Source of the DNA: Pseudoxanthomonas sp. Root65
GTDB taxonomy: Bacteria; Pseudomonadota; Gammaproteobacteria; Xanthomonadales; Xanthomonadaceae
DNA length: 64,000 nucleotides
NCBI RefSeq assembly: GCF_001427635.1
Contig: NZ_LMHA01000001.1
Location: forward strand, 1,585,132 to 1,649,131
Reading direction: 5' to 3'
The notes beneath the pieces are model-generated. The model had not been told where the DNA came from. It did no database searches and saw only the letters and a program-made list of their open reading frames with translations. The position numbers and the translations under genes were made by a program. Position 1 is the first letter of the stretch. The number at the start of each line of letters is the position of its first letter. Below are positions 57,772-64,000 of this stretch, piece after piece.

Positions 57772-57797
57772 GGGGGAGTGCAATGGCGCACTCCCCC
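57772..57797 (+). other. Stable hairpin in the aldo-keto reductase leader
   Basis: GGGGGAGTGC (57772-57781) pairs with GCACTCCCCC (57788-57797) around a six-base loop. The loop holds an ATG (57783) in frame with the reductase. It could act as a terminator after the SDR gene or as an attenuator; no T-run follows. Confidence 0.65.
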
Positions 57798-57815
57798 AGC
57801 TTCAGGAACCTCTCC

Positions 57816-58850
<1,035 letters not shown>

Positions 58851-58899
58851 CCCAGGCAACACGCTGCAGCGGCGATGCCTGTCCGCCGCGAGGCATGCC

Positions 58900-58991
58900 G
58901 TGGGAGCGACGTAAGTCGCGAGGGGGGCGCCATCGTGGCTGGCCTGATGTGCACGAACTCGCTTGTTCATCGCGACTGACGTCGCTCCCAC
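58900..58991. repeat. REP-like inverted pair (third copy)
   Basis: GTGGGAGCGACGTAAGTCGC begins at 58900 and its complement, with one mismatch (GACTGACG for GACTTACG), ends at 58991. The 47-base spacer is longer than in the other copies. It lies between the aldo/keto reductase and the amidohydrolase, both on the plus strand. Confidence 0.88.
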
Positions 58992-59042
58992 GGGAGTGGC
59001 TTGCTACATTCCCCTCATCGTCATTCGACTTCCGGATCCTCC

Positions 59043-60323
59043 ATGCGCCTGTGCGTCCTCGCCGCTGTCCTGTCCGTCGCCTGCGCACCCGCGTTCGCCG
59101 CCACCACCTACATCAAGGCCGGGCGCCTGCTCGATGTCGAATCCGGGCGCCTGCTGGCCGACCAGGCCATCGTGATCGAGGACGCGCGCATCACCGCCAT
59201 CGGCCCGGCCGCGAGCACGCCGGTACCGGCCGATGCGACGGTGCACGACCTGTCGGCGAAGACCGTGCTGCCCGGCCTGATGGACGCACACGTGCATCTG
59301 CACGGCGACGCCGACCTGCAGGGCTATCGCCGCCTCGCGATCTCGCTGCCGGCGGCCGCCATCAAGGGCGCGAAGAACGCGCGGACCACGCTGCTGGCCG
59401 GCTTCACCACCGTGCGGGTGCCGGGCTCGCCGGGCTATGCGGACGTGGCGCTGCGTGACGCGATCGCCACCGGCGAAGTCGACGGCCCGCGCATCCTCGC
59501 CGGCGGCGTGTCCATCGGCATCACCGGCGGTCATTGCAGCGACAACAACCTGCTGCCGGCCGAGTACAAGGCAGTCGGAGAAGGCGTGGCCGACGGCCCG
59601 TGGGCGGCGCGCCAGAAGGTGCGGCAGAACGTCAAGTTCGGCGCAGACTTCATCAAGACCTGCTCCACCGGCGGCGTGCTGTCCAAGGGCACCGAAGTCG
59701 GCGCGCCGCAGTACTCGCTGGAGGAACTGAAAGCCCTCGTCGACGAAGCGCATGCGCTGGGCCGCAAGGTGGCCTCGCACGCGCATGGCGCCACCGGCAT
59801 CCGCAACGCGTTGCTGGCCGGCGTGGATTCCATCGAGCACGCCAGTTTCATCGACGACGAAGGCATTGCGCTGGCGAAGAAGCACGGCACCGTACTGGTG
59901 ATGGACATCTACAACACCGAATACATCCTGGGCGAAGGCGAGAAGGCCGGTTTCCTGCCCGAGTCGCTGGAGAAGGAGCGCCGCGTGGGCGCCACCCAGC
60001 GCGAGAACTTCCGCAAGGCGCACCAGGCCGGCGCGATCATGGGCTTCGGCACTGACGGTGGCGTGTATCCGCACGGCCTCAACGCGCGCCAGTTTTCGCG
60101 CATGGTGCAGTTCGGCATGACGCCGCTGCAGGCGATCCGCTCGGCCACGATGGTGAATGCGCGGTTGTTCGGCGTCGAGAAGGACGCCGGTGTGCTGAAG
60201 CCGGGCTACTACGCGGACCTGATCGCCGTCGACGGCGATCCGTTGCAGGACGTGGCGGTACTGGAGAACGTCGGCTTCGTGATGAAGCAGGGCCGCGTGT
60301 ACAAGAACACCGCGAACGACTGA
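59043..60323 (+). CDS. Exported amidohydrolase (imidazolonepropionase-like)
   Basis: A 426-residue metal-dependent amidohydrolase. Signal peptide MRLCVLAAVLSVACAPAFA. The metal site begins at MDAHVHLHG, later His in ASHAHGAT and Asp in GFGTDGG. The family includes Xaa-Pro and Arg/Lys-carboxypeptidase activities acting on dipeptides. It probably works in the periplasm. The following DsbA-like gene is 10 bases downstream. Confidence 0.9.
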   Translation: MRLCVLAAVLSVACAPAFAATTYIKAGRLLDVESGRLLADQAIVIEDARITAIGPAASTPVPADATVHDLSAKTVLPGLMDAHVHLHGDADLQGYRRLAISLPAAAIKGAKNARTTLLAGFTTVRVPGSPGYADVALRDAIATGEVDGPRILAGGVSIGITGGHCSDNNLLPAEYKAVGEGVADGPWAARQKVRQNVKFGADFIKTCSTGGVLSKGTEVGAPQYSLEELKALVDEAHALGRKVASHAHGATGIRNALLAGVDSIEHASFIDDEGIALAKKHGTVLVMDIYNTEYILGEGEKAGFLPESLEKERRVGATQRENFRKAHQAGAIMGFGTDGGVYPHGLNARQFSRMVQFGMTPLQAIRSATMVNARLFGVEKDAGVLKPGYYADLIAVDGDPLQDVAVLENVGFVMKQGRVYKNTAND

Positions 60324-60333
60324 GGCGCCAAGC

Positions 60334-60990
60334 ATGTCCAAGCCCGTGAAGATCGATTTCGTCTCCGACGTCGCCTGTCCGTGGTGCGCGATAGGTCTGG
60401 CCGCGCTGGAACGCGCCATGGTGGACATCGGCAGCGACCTGCAGGTCGAGCTGCATTTCCAGCCGTTCGAGCTGAATCCCGACATGGCGCCGGAAGGCGA
60501 GGCCATCGCGGATCATCTCGGACGCAAGTACGGCCTGAGTGCGGAGCAGCTGGCGCAGAACGGCGAGGCATTGCGCCAGCGTGGCGAAGCCCTCGGGGTG
60601 CGCATCGACCTGCAGAAGCGCGACCGCATCTACAACACCTTCGATGCGCATCGCCTGCTGCACTGGACGGGCGAGCAGGGCGCCGCACAACAGCTGGCGC
60701 TCAAGCGTGCGCTGCTGCAGGCGTACCACGGTGAAGGCCGCAATGTGTCCGACCTCGACACCCTGGTCGACATCGCCGCGTCCAGCGGGCTTGACGCCGC
60801 CGAGGCGCGGCGCATCCTGGAGACAGGCACCTACGCCGCGCAGGTCCGCGAACGCGAGCACTTCTACCAGCAGCGTGGTATCCGCGCCGTGCCGTCGGTG
60901 ATCCTCAACGACCGCCACCTGGTGCAGGGCGGACAGCCGCCCGAGGTGTTCGAGCAGGCGCTGCGGCAGCTGGCGGGCATCAGCGGCTGA
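60334..60990 (+). CDS. DsbA family oxidoreductase (FrnE-like)
   Basis: A 218-residue cytoplasmic thioredoxin-fold protein. The redox site CPWC is in SDVACPWCAIG, and the later cis-Pro loop GIRAVPSVILND is intact. It matches the FrnE/HCCA-isomerase-like branch. No signal peptide. Its end overlaps the next, opposite-strand gene by 11 bases. Confidence 0.92.
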   Translation: MSKPVKIDFVSDVACPWCAIGLAALERAMVDIGSDLQVELHFQPFELNPDMAPEGEAIADHLGRKYGLSAEQLAQNGEALRQRGEALGVRIDLQKRDRIYNTFDAHRLLHWTGEQGAAQQLALKRALLQAYHGEGRNVSDLDTLVDIAASSGLDAAEARRILETGTYAAQVREREHFYQQRGIRAVPSVILNDRHLVQGGQPPEVFEQALRQLAGISG

Positions 60991-61480
60991 CGCGGGTGTA
61001 GCGCGTCTCCACGGCGCGCATCTCCTCACCCTGTGGGGTGAGGTTGAACATGGTGATGACGAGCGTGTCCGGGTCGGGTTGTTCCAGCGTCGTCCGCCAG
61101 CCCCAACGCGGGCCGCCCTGTCCATCGCCGTAGCTGCCGAGCATGTCGGGCGAGGGCGCGTTGCCGCCGCCGGTCGAGAACATGATGCTGGTACCGGTGC
61201 CGAAACTTTCCACCCAGGCCGACTCCCAGTTCCCGTCATCCAGGTGGTAGCCGTAGATCACGAAACCCTCGATGGGGTCGTCGTTGAAGCGGGTTTCGTA
61301 CTCGTGCATCAGGAACCGCCCGCCCAGCACGCTGCGGATGCGTCCGCGCTGCGGCGCTTCGCAGGCCAGCTCATCCCGGGTGAACCACAACCGGAAGCGG
61401 CCTTCCCAGTCGCCGGCCATCTGCGCGAGTTGCCGGTGCCGGCCGTCCGCCAGCGATGCTTCGAAGGCCTGCTTGCCCAT
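60980..61480 (-). CDS. DUF1579 family protein
   Basis: A 166-residue protein with DWEGRFRLWF, SVLGGRFLMHEYETRF and a long beta-rich C-terminal half, the DUF1579 pattern. The start at MGKQAF follows AGGAA. Function unknown. Confidence 0.8.
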   Translation of the reverse strand: MGKQAFEASLADGRHRQLAQMAGDWEGRFRLWFTRDELACEAPQRGRIRSVLGGRFLMHEYETRFNDDPIEGFVIYGYHLDDGNWESAWVESFGTGTSIMFSTGGGNAPSPDMLGSYGDGQGGPRWGWRTTLEQPDPDTLVITMFNLTPQGEEMRAVETRYTRVSR

Positions 61481-61569
61481 GCGGAAGATTCCTGGGAGGG
61501 AGGGCGGATCATGCCATCCCGACGCGGGCCAGCGATGCCGGCCCGCGTCCGCGGAGTGATGCGGAAGGC

Positions 61570-61782
61570 TCAGCCGTGGCGGGCCAGCAGCACGGATTCG
61601 TTGCTGGGCATCTCGACGACCACGGCGGTCGGGATGCCGTGGTGCTGGTGCAGGGTCGCGGCGAGCAGCTTGGCGTTCTCGCGCGCGTCGCCGAGGTTGT
61701 CGAACCAGTTGCGGCCGTACTGGCCTTCGTAGAGCTGCCAGCCTTTGGCATTGGCGGCGATGGTGAACAGCAGGCGGGGCAT
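61570..61782 (-). CDS. Small unrecognised protein
   Basis: A 70-residue soluble protein (MPRLLFTIAANAKGWQLYEG start). I recognise no domain. It is Ala/Asn-rich with a hydrophobic end. GGAG lies before the ATG, so it is probably translated. Confidence 0.6.
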   Translation of the reverse strand: MPRLLFTIAANAKGWQLYEGQYGRNWFDNLGDARENAKLLAATLHQHHGIPTAVVVEMPSNESVLLARHG

Positions 61783-61917
61783 GACGGACTCCAGTCAACA
61801 CGCCGGGCAGGGAACCGGCGGGGAGACTGTGCGCCAATGTGTCAGCTATCACATTCGGCGGACACCCCGGTCCCGCGTAGGAAAAGTCCTACGGGGCTGT
61901 AGGTGGGCCGCCCGGTG

Positions 61918-62562
61918 TCAGCGCAGCAGGGGCTCCAGCGCCTTCCACACATGGTCGCGCAGCTTCGGTTGCACGCTGGCGACGGGATGCAGGTTGTCGG
62001 CCTGGTAGGCGTTGCGGTCGAGTGCGATCGGCTCCAGCAGGAACGGCAGCACGGCGGTCTTGTACTGCCCGGCGAGCGCGCTGTAGTTCTGCTCGAAGCC
62101 GCGCGTGTACTCGGGCCCGTAGTTCGGCGGCATGCGCATGCCGACCAGCAGCACCTTCGCCTTGGCGGCCTGCGCCGCCTTGATCATCTTCTCGAGGTTG
62201 GCGCGGGTCTGCGCCAGCGGTAGGCCGCGCAGGCCATCATTGGCACCCAGCGCGATGACGACGACGGCGGGCCTGTGGCGTTGCAGCTCCGCCGCGATGC
62301 GCGCCGCCCCGCCTGCGGTCGTCTCGCCGCTGATGCTGGCGTTGACGATGCGCCAACCCGGCTTGGTCTTGCCGATGCGTTCTCCCGTCAGCGACACCCA
62401 GCCCTGCGCCGGTGCCAGGCCGTAGGCGGCGGACAGCGAATCGCCCATCACCAGGACGGTGCGTGCGCCTTTTGCCGGCGCGGCCGCGGCCGTCTGCGCT
62501 GCGACGGGCCGTGCAAACCCTGCGACGAGCAGCAGCAGCGACAGGCCCACCGCCCATTGCAT
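61918..62562 (-). CDS. tesA: GDSL-type esterase/thioesterase (TesA-like)
   Basis: A 214-residue exported hydrolase. The catalytic motifs are VMGDSLSAAYG with Ser, GANDG with Asn, and DNLHP with the Asp/His pair. I set the start at MQWAVGL, which opens a signal peptide ending PVAA-Q. The longer ATG at 62604 would add 14 residues made from rare codons that look like a promoter region. It is divergent from the ABC transporter genes, as tesA is from ybbAP in E. coli. Confidence 0.9.
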   Translation of the reverse strand: MQWAVGLSLLLLVAGFARPVAAQTAAAAPAKGARTVLVMGDSLSAAYGLAPAQGWVSLTGERIGKTKPGWRIVNASISGETTAGGAARIAAELQRHRPAVVVIALGANDGLRGLPLAQTRANLEKMIKAAQAAKAKVLLVGMRMPPNYGPEYTRGFEQNYSALAGQYKTAVLPFLLEPIALDRNAYQADNLHPVASVQPKLRDHVWKALEPLLR

Positions 62563-62620
62563 GCCTGCACGGCGGGCCCCATACCTGTTCAAATTAAGAA
62601 ACATTTAATCCGTGCTCCCG

Positions 62621-63373
62621 ATGATTCACGAAACGACCGACGAGACGATCATGGCCGACGCCAGCAGACTCCCCCCTGAAGCCCTCGCCACCGTGCGCCG
62701 TGCCGTGCTCGACGTACAGGGCCTGGGCAAGCATGTGCCGCTGCCCGACGGCGACCTGACGATACTCGACGACATCGGCTTCCGCATCGAACACGGCGAC
62801 ACGGTGGCCATCGTCGGCGCGTCGGGTTCGGGCAAGAGCACGCTGCTGTCGCTGCTGGCCGGCCTGGACGTGCCCAGCAGCGGCACGGTGACGCTCGATG
62901 GCGAGCGTCTCTCCGGCATGGACGAGGACGGACGTGCGCGTGTGCGCGGCGAGAAGGTCGGCTTCGTGTTCCAGAGTTTCCAACTGCTGCCGTCGCTGAC
63001 CGCGCTGGAGAACGTCATGCTGCCGCTGGAACTGCGCGGCGATGCCGATGCGGAAGGCCCGGCGCGCCAGATCCTGGAGAAGGTCGGCCTGGGCCAGCGC
63101 CTGGGCCACTATCCACGGCAGTTGTCCGGCGGCGAGCAGCAGCGCGTCGCGCTGGCGCGCGCGTTCGTCACGCGGCCATCGCTGCTGTTCGCCGATGAGC
63201 CCACCGGCAATCTCGACACGCACACCGGGCAGGCGATCATCGAACTGCTGTTCGCGCTGAATGCCGATGCGGGCACCACCCTGGTGCTGGTCACCCACGA
63301 CGACCATCTGGCGGCGCGCTGCCAGCGCCTGCTCAGGCTGGACGCGGGCCGCCTGTTGGGCCCTGACGCATGA
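62621..63373 (+). CDS. ybbA: ABC transporter ATP-binding protein (YbbA-like)
   Basis: A 250-residue ABC ATPase. Walker A is GASGSGKST, the signature is LSGGEQQR, Walker B is [12 protein letters not shown], and LVTHD carries the switch His. It is closest to the YbbA/LolD type, and its neighbour is a YbbP-type permease with the stop and start overlapped as ATGA. I use the ATG at 62621; the MADAS Met at 62651 or the GTG at 62612 are possible. AT-rich sequence before it (62586-62611) is a likely promoter. Confidence 0.9.
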   Translation: MIHETTDETIMADASRLPPEALATVRRAVLDVQGLGKHVPLPDGDLTILDDIGFRIEHGDTVAIVGASGSGKSTLLSLLAGLDVPSSGTVTLDGERLSGMDEDGRARVRGEKVGFVFQSFQLLPSLTALENVMLPLELRGDADAEGPARQILEKVGLGQRLGHYPRQLSGGEQQRVALARAFVTRPSLLFADEPTGNLDTHTGQAIIELLFALNADAGTTLVLVTHDDHLAARCQRLLRLDAGRLLGPDA

Positions 63374-64000
63374 AAATGCTGGCGCTGGCCTGGCGTCAGC
63401 TGCGGCGCGATCTTGTCGCGGGCGATGTCCGCATCCTGTTCGCGGCGCTGGTGCTCGCGGTGGTCGCGGTCACGGCCGTCGGCTTCGTCACCGATCGCGC
63501 CGAACGCGCGCTGGCCATCGAGGCGAACCGTCTGCTCGGCGGCGACGTGGTCGTGCGTGGCGATGCGCCGCCGACCGATGCCTTGCGCGCACTGGCCGCC
63601 GCACCCGGCCTGCGCGTGACCGAGACCCAGGAACTGCAGAGCATGATCCGCGCGGGCGAATCGCTGTCGCTCGGCGACCTGCGCGCACTGGGCGAGGGCT
63701 TTCCGCTGCGCGGCAGCTTCCGCGTGGTCGATCGCGCCGGCGGCGCCGAGCGTGATGCCGGCGGCATTCCGGCGCCGGGCACGCTGTGGATCAGCCAGGC
63801 CGGTGCGGAGACGCTGGGCGCCAAGCCCGGCGACGACATCGGCATCGGCACGCGCACACTGAAGCTCGCCGCGCTGGTGACGCAGGAACCGGATGCGGCG
63901 CTCGACTATTTCAATGTCGCGCCCAAGGTCTTCCTCAATCTCGCCGACCTGCCGTCCACCGGGCTGGTGCAGGAAGGCAGCCGCCTGCGCTATCGGCTGG
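63370..64000 (+). CDS. ybbP: ABC transporter permease (YbbP-like), 5' part
   Basis: The first 210 residues of an inner-membrane permease, continuing past the window end. MKMLALAWRQLRRD precedes the first membrane helix (LFAALVLAVVAVTAVGFVTD), then a periplasmic MacB_PCD-like domain with LLGGDVVVRG and LDYFNVAPKVF. It pairs with the YbbA-like ATPase. The rest is not visible. Confidence 0.9.
   Translation, partial: MKMLALAWRQLRRDLVAGDVRILFAALVLAVVAVTAVGFVTDRAERALAIEANRLLGGDVVVRGDAPPTDALRALAAAPGLRVTETQELQSMIRAGESLSLGDLRALGEGFPLRGSFRVVDRAGGAERDAGGIPAPGTLWISQAGAETLGAKPGDDIGIGTRTLKLAALVTQEPDAALDYFNVAPKVFLNLADLPSTGLVQEGSRLRYRL

Noticed and set aside
57783..57815. ATG at 57783 for the aldo/keto reductase
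   Set aside because: It lies in the hairpin loop and adds residues not found at the family's N-terminus.

Overview
The window is 64 kb of a GC-rich bacterial chromosome. Gene order and content point to the Xanthomonadaceae, and most likely a Pseudoxanthomonas-like organism; this is inferred from gene content, not from a database search. Evidence includes polA followed by a C-rich small RNA, the divergent rhlB / trxA-rho arrangement with a long N-terminal extension on Rho, ftsE-ftsX-ung, many secreted S9 peptidases, TonB_C-like proteins, DUF2059/DUF3016/DUF3297/DUF6445-type proteins, and REP-like repeats starting TGTGGGAGCGACGTAAGTCG. I see no tRNA, rRNA, prophage, IS transposase or CRISPR array. 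The region is mostly ordinary chromosome with several accessory islands.

Layout. 1-5.4 kb: the 3' end of polA, an sX13-like sRNA candidate, a DUF421 membrane protein whose last codons lie inside a repeat, hemF, a four-helix membrane protein and a secreted S9 peptidase. 5.6-10.9 kb: ycgL overlapping a large membrane-anchored ankyrin protein, then a KefB/C-type antiporter. 10.9-12.8 kb: two tandem TonB_C-like periplasmic proteins. 12.8-20.3 kb: the housekeeping block rho, trxA, rhlB, ftsE, ftsX, a two-receiver regulator and ung. 20.3-22.7 kb: DUF2059 protein, arfB-like release factor, a PlsC-like acyltransferase and a tandem inverted-repeat element. 22.7-29.6 kb: TonB-dependent receptor, FecR and FecI-type sigma factor on the minus strand, divergent from a fused cyanophycinase/isoaspartyl peptidase. 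29.6-31.1 kb: a second pair of TonB_C-like proteins.

31.1-38.4 kb is the most accessory stretch: a secreted DUF11 protein with an unusual operator, an NHL-propeller/M23 peptidase fusion, YCII and VOC proteins, and a lipoprotein followed by a DUF2235 lipase (a candidate immunity-effector pair). 38.4-46.8 kb: a second S9 peptidase, small conserved proteins, a fasciclin lipoprotein, a large MscS channel, an AAC(3)-I-like acetyltransferase and a VOC protein. 46.8-51.1 kb: motA-motB divergent from a blaI-blaR1-like pair with two clear operator arms. 51.1-52.6 kb: a compact HipA-like kinase / DUF3037 / DUF4031 cassette with overlapping genes. 52.6-64 kb: ZntB-like transporter, msrB, two periplasmic unknowns, an AraC regulator divergent from an SDR/aldo-keto reductase pair, an amidohydrolase, a DsbA-family protein, and tesA divergent from a YbbA/YbbP-type ABC transporter that runs off the end.

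The observations I rate highest are the fused cyanophycin-degrading enzyme beside a FecIR-TonB receptor system, the HipA-like/DUF3037/DUF4031 cassette, the lipoprotein-lipase pair, the polA-linked sRNA, the BlaR1 homologue whose sensor domain is replaced by glutamine-rich repeats, and the chromosomal AAC(3)-I homologue.
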